A stretch of 64,000 nucleotides of DNA from JAJFJD01 sp965228425 (GTDB lineage: Bacteria; Pseudomonadota; Alphaproteobacteria; UBA8366): contig OZ245815.1 of assembly GCA_965228425.1 (NCBI GenBank), forward strand, positions 1,364,001 to 1,428,000, given 5' to 3'. Position 1 is the stretch's first letter; each line of letters opens with the position of its first letter. Below are positions 33,258 to 41,809 of this stretch, one piece after another. The notes under the pieces were generated by a model that saw nothing but the letters and a program-made list of their open reading frames with translations, was not told the DNA's origin and ran no database searches. A program made the translations under genes and the position numbers.

Positions 33258-36200
33258 ATGGACGGATCTTCTCCAGTATCGGGCCAGACGGTCACCGAAC
33301 TTCTCGAGGCGTTGCTGCGGCAGCGCATCCTGATTCTCGACGGTGCCATGGGCACGATGATCCAACGCCACCGGTTCGAGGAGGAAGACTATCGCGGGGG
33401 TCGGTTCGCGGATTGGAACCAGGCGCTCAAGGGTAATAACGATCTGCTGACGCTGACCCAGCCCGATGCGATTCGCGACATTCATCTCGCCTATCTCAAG
33501 GCGGGCGCCGACATCGTCGAGACCAATACCTTCAATTCCACGTCGATCGCGCAAGCGGACTACGGTATGGAGTCGCTGGTCCATGAATTGAATCTCGAAG
33601 GTGCCCGGTTGGCGCGGGCCGCGGCGGACGAAATGAACGCGGAGACGCCGGACCGACCGCGCTTCGTCGCGGGCGTCCTGGGCCCGACCAACCGGACGGC
33701 GTCGCTTTCGCCCGACGTGAACGATCCCGGGTTCCGCAACATCAGCTTCGACGAACTGGTCGATGCCTACACCGAAGCCACTCGTGGCTTGGTGGAGGGT
33801 GGCGCGGACATCCTGATGATCGAGACGGTGTTCGACACGCTGAACTGCAAGGCGGCGATCTATGCGATCCGCAGCTATCTGGACGCCGAAGGGCTCGACC
33901 TGCCGCTCATGATCTCCGGCACGATCACTGATGCGTCGGGCCGCACCCTATCGGGCCAGACGGCTGCCGCCTTCTGGAATTCGGTCGCGCATGCGAAGCC
34001 CTTGGCGATCGGTTTGAACTGCGCGCTCGGGGCGGAAGACCTGCGCCCGCATATCCAGGAGATCTCTTCCCTGGCGGATACTTTTGTCAGCATCCATCCC
34101 AATGCGGGCCTGCCGAACGAATTCGGCGAGTATGACGATACGCCCGAATATATGGCCGAGACCTTGAAAGAATTCGCCGAAAGCGGATTCCTGAACATCG
34201 TCGGTGGGTGCTGCGGGACGGAGCCGGACCATATCGCCGCCATCGCGGAAGCCGTCGAGACCCTGCCGCCGCGGCAACAGGCGGATGTCGAGCCGTGGTG
34301 CCGGTTGAGCGGGCTGGAACCGCTTACGATCGATTCGGTGACGGGCTTCGTCAATATCGGCGAGCGCACCAACGTGGCGGGATCGGCGCGCTTCAAAAAG
34401 CTGATCATGGAGGATGACTACGAGACCGCGTTGGACGTGGCCACGCAGCAGGTCAATAACGGTGCGCAAATCATCGACATCAACATGGACGATGCGATGC
34501 TCGACGCCGAGATGGCGGTCGAGAAGTTCCTCAAGCTGATCGCGTCGGAACCGGATATCTCGCGCGTTCCGATCATGATCGATTCCTCGAAATGGAACGT
34601 GATACAGATCGGCTTGAAATGCATGCAGGGCAAAGGCGTGGTCAATTCGATCAGCCTGAAGGAAGGCGAGGAACCCTTCATTGAGCAGGCACGTGAAATC
34701 CTCCGCTATGGTGCCGCTGTTGTGGTCATGGCCTTCGACGAGCAAGGCCAGGCGGATACCAGGGAACGCAAGGTCGAAATCTGCAAGCGGTCCTATAGGA
34801 TTTTGACGGAAACCGTCGGTTTTCCGCCGCAGGACATCATCTTCGATCCGAATATCTTTGCCGTCGCAACGGGCATCGAGGAACACGACAACTACTCGGT
34901 CGATTTCATCGAGGCGACACGCGACATCAAGCGCGACCTGCCGCACGCGATGGTCAGCGGCGGCGTCAGCAACATGTCCTTTTCGTTCCGCGGCAACGAT
35001 CCAGTGCGCGAGGCGATGCATGCGGTATTCCTGTATCACGCGACACGGGCCGGGATGGATATGGGGATCGTCAACGCCGGACAGCTCGCCGTTTATGCGG
35101 AAATTCCCGAAGAGCTGCGCGAACGGGTCGAAGATGTCGTCCTCAACCGCCGTGCCGACGGCACCGAACGGCTGCTGGAGGTCGCCGATACCGTCAAGGG
35201 TCAAAAACGGTCGGCCGTCGAAGATCTGTCCTGGCGCGAAGGAACCGTGCAGGAACGGTTGTCCCACGCGCTGGTAAAAGGCCTGAACGAATACATCGTC
35301 GAAGACACCGAGGAAGCGCGGCTTGCCCATGACCGTCCGATCGAGGTCATCGAAGGACCGCTGATGGATGGCATGAATGTGGTCGGCGATCTGTTTGGAT
35401 CGGGGCAAATGTTCCTGCCGCAGGTCGTGAAAAGCGCACGCGTGATGAAGCAGGCGGTGGCGCATCTGCTCCCGTATATCGAGGAGGAAAAGGAAGAGGG
35501 CAGCCGTGCAAAGGGCAAGGTCCTGTTGGCCACCGTCAAGGGCGACGTGCATGACATCGGCAAGAATATCGTCGGCGTCGTGTTGCAATGTAACAACTTC
35601 GAGGTCATCGACCTTGGCGTCATGGTTCCCTATACGACGATTCTCGAGACCGCAAAGCGCGAGGACGTCGACGCCATCGGTCTGAGCGGTCTGATCACCC
35701 CGTCGCTCGAGGAGATGGCCATGGTGGCCAAGGAAATGACCCGTCAGGGCTTCACCCAGCCGTTGCTGATCGGCGGTGCGACCACGTCCAAGGTTCATAC
35801 CGCGGTGAAGATCGCGCCGAACTATGAAGGTGCGACCGTTCATGTCGTCGATGCCTCGCGCGCGGTGGGCGTCACGAGCAATCTGGTCAGTGATACCCAT
35901 AAGGACGAATTCGTTTCAGGGATCCGGTCCGAATACGACTCGATCCGCGAAACCCATGCCGGACAACGTAAGGGCGCCAAACAAAGCACGCTGGCCCAGG
36001 CACGGGCGGCGCGCTGCACGATCGATTGGCCGTCGGTCACGCCGCCGAAACCGTCCTTCCTCGGACTCAAGTCTTTCGAGGACTATGATTTCGGCGAACT
36101 GGTCGATCGAATTGACTGGACCCCGTTTTTCCGTACGTGGGAATTGGCAGGCAACTATCCGAAAATCCTGCAGGACGAGGTGGTCGGGGAAGCCGCGCAG

Positions 36201-36953
36201 AGCCTGTATGACGACGCGCGTGCGATGATCGATCGCGTTATCGCGGAAAACTGGCTCGAGGCGCGGGCCGTTATCGGGTTTTTCCCGGCCAATGCGGTCG
36301 GGGACGACGTGGAGGTGTACGGGGATGAGGACCGGTCCTCCGTTCGCACCGAATTCCATTTCCTACGCCAGCAAATGGCTAAGCGGGAAGGCCGATTCAA
36401 TTATTGCCTCGCCGATTTCGTTGCGCCGAAAGACACCGGCGTCGCTGATTATATCGGCGGATTCGCGGTGACGGCCGGGTTGCGGATCGAAGACCGGCTG
36501 AAGGATTTCCGCAGCAATCACGACGACTACAACGACATCCTGTTGAAAGCCGTCGCGGACCGTTTTGCGGAGGCCTTCGCGGAGCGTATGCACGAACGCG
36601 TGCGGAAGGAATTCTGGGGCTACGCGCCGGACGAAGCGCTGGATAACGAGGCTCTGATCAAGGAGCGGTACCAGGGCATCCGACCGGCCCCCGGTTATCC
36701 GGCTTGCCCGGATCACACCGAGAAGCGCCTCTTGTTCGATCTGCTGGAGGCGGAGAAGAATGCATCGATTTCACTGACCGACAGCTTCGCGATGATGCCG
36801 GCGTCATCGGTTTCCGGTTTCTATTTTTGGCACCCGGATTCGCGCTATTTCGGGATCGGCAAGATCGGCCGCGATCAACTCAAAGACTACGCGGCCCGGA
36901 AGGGTGTGCCGCTCGAGCAGGCGGAGCGCTGGTTGGCCTCGAACCTCGCTTAA
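33258..36953 (+). CDS. metH: Cobalamin-dependent methionine synthase
   Basis: 1231 residues, full-length four-module MetH. The homocysteine domain (about 15-340) has zinc cysteines C255 in GLNCALG and C318-C319 in GGCCGTEP. The methyl-THF pterin domain follows (about 360-630, beginning FVNIGERTNVAGS). The cobalamin module holds the cap and DVHDIGKNIV with the axial H765. The C-terminal reactivation domain (about 910-1220) includes the S-adenosylmethionine-binding RPAPGYPACPDH. No module is missing. It makes methionine in the cytoplasm from homocysteine and the methyl-THF supplied by MetF, and needs B12. Confidence 0.97.
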   Translation: MDGSSPVSGQTVTELLEALLRQRILILDGAMGTMIQRHRFEEEDYRGGRFADWNQALKGNNDLLTLTQPDAIRDIHLAYLKAGADIVETNTFNSTSIAQADYGMESLVHELNLEGARLARAAADEMNAETPDRPRFVAGVLGPTNRTASLSPDVNDPGFRNISFDELVDAYTEATRGLVEGGADILMIETVFDTLNCKAAIYAIRSYLDAEGLDLPLMISGTITDASGRTLSGQTAAAFWNSVAHAKPLAIGLNCALGAEDLRPHIQEISSLADTFVSIHPNAGLPNEFGEYDDTPEYMAETLKEFAESGFLNIVGGCCGTEPDHIAAIAEAVETLPPRQQADVEPWCRLSGLEPLTIDSVTGFVNIGERTNVAGSARFKKLIMEDDYETALDVATQQVNNGAQIIDINMDDAMLDAEMAVEKFLKLIASEPDISRVPIMIDSSKWNVIQIGLKCMQGKGVVNSISLKEGEEPFIEQAREILRYGAAVVVMAFDEQGQADTRERKVEICKRSYRILTETVGFPPQDIIFDPNIFAVATGIEEHDNYSVDFIEATRDIKRDLPHAMVSGGVSNMSFSFRGNDPVREAMHAVFLYHATRAGMDMGIVNAGQLAVYAEIPEELRERVEDVVLNRRADGTERLLEVADTVKGQKRSAVEDLSWREGTVQERLSHALVKGLNEYIVEDTEEARLAHDRPIEVIEGPLMDGMNVVGDLFGSGQMFLPQVVKSARVMKQAVAHLLPYIEEEKEEGSRAKGKVLLATVKGDVHDIGKNIVGVVLQCNNFEVIDLGVMVPYTTILETAKREDVDAIGLSGLITPSLEEMAMVAKEMTRQGFTQPLLIGGATTSKVHTAVKIAPNYEGATVHVVDASRAVGVTSNLVSDTHKDEFVSGIRSEYDSIRETHAGQRKGAKQSTLAQARAARCTIDWPSVTPPKPSFLGLKSFEDYDFGELVDRIDWTPFFRTWELAGNYPKILQDEVVGEAAQSLYDDARAMIDRVIAENWLEARAVIGFFPANAVGDDVEVYGDEDRSSVRTEFHFLRQQMAKREGRFNYCLADFVAPKDTGVADYIGGFAVTAGLRIEDRLKDFRSNHDDYNDILLKAVADRFAEAFAERMHERVRKEFWGYAPDEALDNEALIKERYQGIRPAPGYPACPDHTEKRLLFDLLEAEKNASISLTDSFAMMPASSVSGFYFWHPDSRYFGIGKIGRDQLKDYAARKGVPLEQAERWLASNLA

Positions 36954-37084
36954 GGGCGGCCGCAAGTCCCGGAAACGCCGTGAGCCTCCAATGCAGCATC
37001 ATCGCGGTGAAGAGCGATTGCTCGAAGAGTGGCTGGGATTTGGAAACTTGCCAAGACCCGGTCCAAATCGCTAGGGTCGCCGCC

Positions 37085-37567
37085 ATGACAATTCCTGCCC
37101 CGTTATCCCTCCATACCGAGACAGTCCGGTCGGAGTGGATCGATTACAACGGCCATATGAACGTCGCGTATTACGTATTGGCGTTCGATTTCGCGACCGA
37201 CGCTTTCCTCGATTACATCGGGCTAGATCACGGCTACAAGGCCAAGGCCGACGTCACGACATTCGTGGGGGATATGAACGTCACGTATGTCCGGGAAGTG
37301 GTCGAGGGCGCGCCGCTTCGGTTTACGACGCAACTCCTCGAATTCGATAAGAAGAAATTCCGCTATTTCCATAGCATGTACCATGCGGAGGCGGGATTCC
37401 TGGCGGCAACCAACGAATTGCTGTCGCTGCATATCGACTTGAAGACACGCCGGGTCGGTGAAATGGCCCCAGTGATCCTTGATCGACTTCAAACGATACA
37501 AGATTCGCATTCGAAGCTTGAAATTCCCAATGGGGTTGGCCGCGTGCTGGGACTGCGCCGCAAGTAG
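37085..37567 (+). CDS. Hotdog-fold acyl-CoA thioesterase (4HBT-like)
   Basis: 160 residues of a single hotdog domain. The start WIDYNGHMNVAYYV contains the DYNGHMN active-site signature of 4-hydroxybenzoyl-CoA thioesterase-like enzymes, and the C-terminal half continues with YVREVVEGAPLRFTTQL and MYHAEAGFLAATNELL. It should hydrolyse an acyl-CoA thioester; chain length cannot be inferred. The open frame upstream to 36704 overlaps metH and is not coding. It sits 131 bases after metH and is probably transcribed independently. Confidence 0.8.
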   Translation: MTIPAPLSLHTETVRSEWIDYNGHMNVAYYVLAFDFATDAFLDYIGLDHGYKAKADVTTFVGDMNVTYVREVVEGAPLRFTTQLLEFDKKKFRYFHSMYHAEAGFLAATNELLSLHIDLKTRRVGEMAPVILDRLQTIQDSHSKLEIPNGVGRVLGLRRK

Positions 37568-37705
37568 AGGTTGCGGTCCGCCGCGCGGCAGTGACCATTG
37601 CGATTGCTAAATTTTTTCGGACCGGCGGCCGGAATTAAGCCTTTATTAAGTTGCGCATTCTAAAAAAGCTAAACCGTCGAGTGTAAGAAATATTGGGGTG
37701 CGAAG

Positions 37706-38752
37706 TTGGAATTCTCCGACGATCTGGGAGCCGCAGCGAAATTCGCCGAAGCGGCCATGCAGTTGATGGACCAGCACAAAGTGCCGTCCACGCCGCAGAA
37801 TTTTATGATCTGGTACGCCTATGCCAGCGACAGCATTCCGGACCTCAAGAACACGCTGGATGATCTAGTCTCCGATGCGGACGCCGTATCGCAGGAAGAC
37901 AGTGCGGAAATTTTCGATCGCTACTTCAGCCAGGTCTCGCAAGGCCAGGATATCCAGAAAGCCGGCTCGCAGATGTCGGAATTGGTCGGCGATGTCATGT
38001 CGCTGGTCAGCAAGGCGACGGACGATGCCGAAGAGTTTGGCGCGGCCTTGGAGGATAGCGTTGGGTCGCTGACCGACCTGTCCGATCCGAAGGCATTGGG
38101 ACAGGTCGTTAAACTGCTTGCCGACAACACCCAGAAGATGCTGTCGCAGAACCGCCAACTGCAGGGCAAGCTGGAGACGTCGTCACAGGAAATTCAAAGC
38201 CTGAAGACCCATCTCGAGGACGTCCAGAAAGAGGCGTTGACCGACGGTCTAACCGAAATCGCCAATCGGAAGAATTTCGATATGGTGCTGCAGAGCGAAA
38301 GCGAGGCGTCCTCGCAGAAGGGCACGCCGCTGGCGCTCGTTCTGATCGATATCGACCATTTCAAGAAGTTCAACGACACGCATGGCCATCAAACCGGCGA
38401 TCATGTCCTGAAGTTTGTCGGTGCGATGCTGAAAAAGGCGGTGAAGGCAACCGACCTGCCGGCACGCTACGGCGGTGAGGAGTTCGCCCTTATCCTGCCG
38501 AATACCGATCTCAGCTCGGCGGTGGCGTTGGCTGAATCAATCCGCGTTGCAGTGGCCGGCAAGCGGCTGCGAAAGAAGCAGACCGGCGACGATATCGGCA
38601 ATATCACACTGTCCCTGGGTGTGTCGCAGTATCGATCGGGCGAGTCGTTGAGCGATCTCATCAAGCGTGCCGATGACGGACTTTACCAAGCCAAGGGGCT
38701 TGGCCGTAATCAGGTGGTTGCCGAGACCGAACTCAGCGCCGTCGCAGACTGA
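37706..38752 (+). CDS. Diguanylate cyclase (GGDEF domain)
   Basis: 348 residues. The N-terminal about 170 form a helical region ending in a coiled coil (NRQLQGKLETSSQEIQSLK). The GGDEF domain begins at ALTDGLTEIANRKNF and has the active site ARYGGEEF (GGEEF at 256-260) with DIDHFKKFND. The enzyme makes cyclic di-GMP from two GTP. The usual inhibitory RxxD site reads KATD (247-250), so its Arg is replaced by Lys. No membrane segment or recognised sensor domain is visible, so it is cytoplasmic. The start is TTG at 37706 with GGGGTG at 37695-37700. Confidence 0.85.
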   Translation: MEFSDDLGAAAKFAEAAMQLMDQHKVPSTPQNFMIWYAYASDSIPDLKNTLDDLVSDADAVSQEDSAEIFDRYFSQVSQGQDIQKAGSQMSELVGDVMSLVSKATDDAEEFGAALEDSVGSLTDLSDPKALGQVVKLLADNTQKMLSQNRQLQGKLETSSQEIQSLKTHLEDVQKEALTDGLTEIANRKNFDMVLQSESEASSQKGTPLALVLIDIDHFKKFNDTHGHQTGDHVLKFVGAMLKKAVKATDLPARYGGEEFALILPNTDLSSAVALAESIRVAVAGKRLRKKQTGDDIGNITLSLGVSQYRSGESLSDLIKRADDGLYQAKGLGRNQVVAETELSAVAD

Positions 38753-38849
38753 TCCCAATATGCCGGGCGCTCCGGGAACCGCCGTTGGGCTCTCGATAAC
38801 GCTTCTTGGCGCGACCGCCGAATCCGTATAGCTTGCCGACGTCTCAGCT

Positions 38850-40640
38850 ATGGCAACCAAAGCTGACGTGACAGATCTCGGCCTAACCAGAATCCTGCGG
38901 CGTTTCGGCCGCCTTGCCCGACACGAGCAGGTCATCCTCTCGATTCTTGCGGTCGTGACCGGCTTGATCGCCGGTGGATGCGCGATCGTGTTCCGCGAGG
39001 CGATTACGTTGGTGCAATGGGGGGGCTTCGGCTTCACCTCGGAACGATTGCACTCGCTGGCGTCGGCGCTGCCTTGGTGGCACATCCTGCTGGTCACCAC
39101 GGGCGGCGGATTGGTTGTCGGCCTGTTGCTAAAGTATGTAATGCCGGGTGGCCGGTCCGAAGGCGTGGCGGACGTGATCGCGGCGGGCGCGTTGCGCGAA
39201 GGCCGAATGCCGTTGCGGAATGGGCTGGCCAGCGCGCTGGTCAGCGCCGTCTCGATCGGTGCGGGCGCATCCACCGGCCGGGAAGGACCGGTTGTCCATC
39301 TCGGGGCGACGCTGAGCGCCTTCGTCGCCGATAAACTGCACCTCGGACGCGCCTTGTCCCGGACGTTGCTGGCCTGCGGCGTTGCCACCGCGGTTGCGGC
39401 CTCGTTCAACGCGCCCATCGCCGGCGTTTTTTTCGCATTGGAAGTGGTGTTGGGTCATTACGCGCTGAGCGCCTTCGCGCCCGTCGTCATCGCCTCGGTG
39501 ACCGGGACGGTATTGAGCCGCGTGTATTTCGGCGATTTCCCCGCGTTCATCCTGCCGGTGGGGGATATCACGTCGTTCTTCGAGTTTCCCGCCTTCGCGT
39601 TGCTCGGCATCGTCAGCGCCGTCGTGGCGATCATATTCCTGCGCGCCACGGCCCTCACGACGACGCTTGCCGAGAAGCTTCCGGTACCGGCATGGCTGCG
39701 GCCGGCCTGCGGGGGCCTGCTCATCGGACTGATCGCGCTCTCTTTCCCGCAGGTCCTGGGCGTTGGGTACGAGGCAACGGATATGGCGCTCAACGGTATG
39801 ATCGCGCTGCATGTCCTGATCATTCTGATCTTCGCGAAAATCGTGGCGACGTCGGTGGCGCTGGGCTGCGGATTCGGTGGCGGTGTCTTCTCCCCGTCGC
39901 TTTTCCTCGGCGCGATGACGGGTGGCGCCTTCGGCATGATTGCGACCTCGGTCTTTCCGGATATGTCGTCAGGCCACACCGCCTACACCTTGGTCGGCAT
40001 GGGCGCGGTCGCCGGGGCGGTGTTGGGCGCGCCGATTTCGACCATCCTCATGGTGTTCGAATTGAGCGGCAATTACGCGCTTACCGTGGCGGTGATGATA
40101 GCGACCGCTTTGGCATCGCTACTCACGCGATATCTGCATGGCGGATCGTTCTTCTCGTGGCAGCTTGAATCCCGCGGTATCAGCCTCGAAGGCGCGCGGG
40201 AGCAGCGATTGTTGCAGTCGATCTCGGTCGGCGAAATCATGCGCGACGACTTCGTGACCGTCGATCCCGCCGCGGATTTGACCTCTGTTCGTGCAAAGCT
40301 CATGCGGTCACATTTCGGGACGCTGTTCGTCGTGGACAGCAACCGCGTCCTGCACGGGACCATCACGCTGGGCGATTTGTCGGACACCGCGTTCGATACG
40401 TCGCTGGATATGTTGCTCAACGCGCAGGATGTCACGCACCTGCATCCTTTGGCGCTCGACCTGGACGACGATCTTGGGAAGGCGTTCCGGCTTATGGAAA
40501 GCGGCGGGGAAGATCATGTGCCCGTCGTGCGCGATCATGAGTCGATGCGCCTGGTCGGGGTGGTTCATCAGCGTGATGTTATGCACGCGCACAGCCGGGC
40601 AATCATGGGTGCCCGCGAAATGACGGGCAGTGAGTGCTAA
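38850..40640 (+). CDS. ClC-family chloride channel/antiporter with C-terminal CBS pair
   Basis: 596 residues: a ClC membrane domain (about 25-440) and two CBS domains (about 460-585). The gating glutamate is present in STGREGPVVH (E145). The first motif, GSGIP in many ClC proteins, reads GGRSEGV. In the FNAPIAGVFFALEVV block, the internal proton glutamate of the E. coli antiporter (E203) corresponds to V199, as in channel-type ClC proteins. Anion passage without proton coupling is therefore possible. The CBS pair may bind adenine nucleotides. It is located in the inner membrane. No operon partner is evident; the protease-like gene is convergent. Confidence 0.9.
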   Translation: MATKADVTDLGLTRILRRFGRLARHEQVILSILAVVTGLIAGGCAIVFREAITLVQWGGFGFTSERLHSLASALPWWHILLVTTGGGLVVGLLLKYVMPGGRSEGVADVIAAGALREGRMPLRNGLASALVSAVSIGAGASTGREGPVVHLGATLSAFVADKLHLGRALSRTLLACGVATAVAASFNAPIAGVFFALEVVLGHYALSAFAPVVIASVTGTVLSRVYFGDFPAFILPVGDITSFFEFPAFALLGIVSAVVAIIFLRATALTTTLAEKLPVPAWLRPACGGLLIGLIALSFPQVLGVGYEATDMALNGMIALHVLIILIFAKIVATSVALGCGFGGGVFSPSLFLGAMTGGAFGMIATSVFPDMSSGHTAYTLVGMGAVAGAVLGAPISTILMVFELSGNYALTVAVMIATALASLLTRYLHGGSFFSWQLESRGISLEGAREQRLLQSISVGEIMRDDFVTVDPAADLTSVRAKLMRSHFGTLFVVDSNRVLHGTITLGDLSDTAFDTSLDMLLNAQDVTHLHPLALDLDDDLGKAFRLMESGGEDHVPVVRDHESMRLVGVVHQRDVMHAHSRAIMGAREMTGSEC

Positions 40641-40664
40641 GGGGCTGACCGGCTTGAATTGACG

Positions 40665-41684
40665 CTAGTTTCCCTTCGAAAACCGATACCAGCGATACCG
40701 TTCCTTTGACGCGATCTCGACTCGCTTGATATCGGAATCGGCGGTCAGCACCGTGACGGGCACCGTCGTGCCCGGCCCGCCGAGGGCCCAAAGCTTGCGA
40801 TAGAAGTCGGCCTGCGTCTTGACCGGTGACTCGCCGACCTTGATCACGATATCGCCCTTCGTCAGCCCGGCTTGCTCGGCGGGGCCATCTTTTGCGACCC
40901 GTTGCACGAACAATCGGCCGCGGGCCTCCTCGGTATAGAGCCCGATCCACGGTTTTGCCGACTTCGTCGGCTGGCTCAGGGTGCTGGTTTTCTTGATCAA
41001 CGGTTTCAGCCGGTCGATCGGCACGAACATATTGCCGGGCGCGAACTCCGAGTCGCCGGTGGTGTCGGGCACAAGCAAGGAGCCGATCCCAACCAGGGCG
41101 CCAGTGGAATCGATCAGGGCGGCGCCGCCGAAATTGGCATAGGGCGGGGCGGTGAAGATGGCCTTTTCCAGCAGGTATTCCCAGTACCCCGTGAATTCCC
41201 GACGCGCCACGACCCGGACCGGCAATGCCGCCTCGGACCCGCCATATCCGGCGATCACGGCGGCGGCTTTCTGCTTAATATCGTCCGACTTCCCGATGGG
41301 CAGGGGTTTGACGGGGACCGGCTGCGCGGCCCGCACCAATCCGAACCCCGTGTCATGGTCATACGCAAGTACAGTTGCCGGGATCGCTGTTCCGTCGTGA
41401 GTTGTCACGGTGACCGAATCGGCTTCGAGAACGACATAGCCGATGGTCACGATCAGGCCGTTGGCGTCGATGACCGCGCCATGGCCGGTTCGGGTGGCGC
41501 CCAGGGTCTCCCGCGTTCGTGCGCCGTCCGGGATCGTGGTATCGATCCGGACGATCGCCTTGAAAACATCCTCGATCGAAGGTCCGGCTTGTGCCATGGC
41601 CGGTTCGGGCGGATAAACGACGCTGGCGATCAACCCGACCGCCAAGACGATTCGCAGCGTGATGAGTTTGAGGCCGATGCGCAT
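40665..41684 (-). CDS. Trypsin-like/PDZ protein with all catalytic residues replaced (pseudoprotease)
   Basis: 339 residues from the ATG at 41684, with a signal peptide (about 1-31, AMAQ cleavage), so periplasmic. The fold follows HtrA/DegP: a protease-like domain (about 35-225) and one PDZ domain (about 245-335, with AEQAGLTKGDIVIKV). Aligned to DegP, the catalytic His position is Y83 (VTIGYVV in place of LTNNHVV), the Asp position is G113 (DTGFGLV) and the Ser position is F185 (ANFGGA in place of GNSGGP). None of the triad survives while the fold-determining residues remain. It probably binds unfolded or C-terminal peptides as a scaffold or chaperone. The longer frame to 41768 would lose the signal peptide. 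Confidence 0.8.
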   Translation of the reverse strand: MRIGLKLITLRIVLAVGLIASVVYPPEPAMAQAGPSIEDVFKAIVRIDTTIPDGARTRETLGATRTGHGAVIDANGLIVTIGYVVLEADSVTVTTHDGTAIPATVLAYDHDTGFGLVRAAQPVPVKPLPIGKSDDIKQKAAAVIAGYGGSEAALPVRVVARREFTGYWEYLLEKAIFTAPPYANFGGAALIDSTGALVGIGSLLVPDTTGDSEFAPGNMFVPIDRLKPLIKKTSTLSQPTKSAKPWIGLYTEEARGRLFVQRVAKDGPAEQAGLTKGDIVIKVGESPVKTQADFYRKLWALGGPGTTVPVTVLTADSDIKRVEIASKERYRWYRFSKGN

Positions 41685-41809
41685 GGCCGGTTCATCCCTA
41701 GTGGTAGAGAGAGAAAAGGTAGCGCAATTGCCGCTGCGGTCCAGGGCTGAGTTCAATCGCTCAACCAAGTGTGATGGCCCTCTACGTGCGGCCGTCCCGT
41801 GATATAATC

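Noticed and set aside
33948..35900. 650-codon open frame on the minus strand within metH
   Set aside because: Antisense shadow of a GC-rich gene; the plus-strand frame encodes unmistakable MetH and the minus translation has low-complexity His/Arg/Asp-rich sequence.
36704..37084. Upstream part of the thioesterase open frame overlapping metH
   Set aside because: It overlaps the MetH reactivation domain in another frame, and the hotdog domain starts at the ATG at 37085.
41803..41808. TATAAT box just before the helicase start
   Set aside because: A perfect -10 hexamer, but no -35 at the right distance, and it would require an almost leaderless transcript; not enough to call a promoter.
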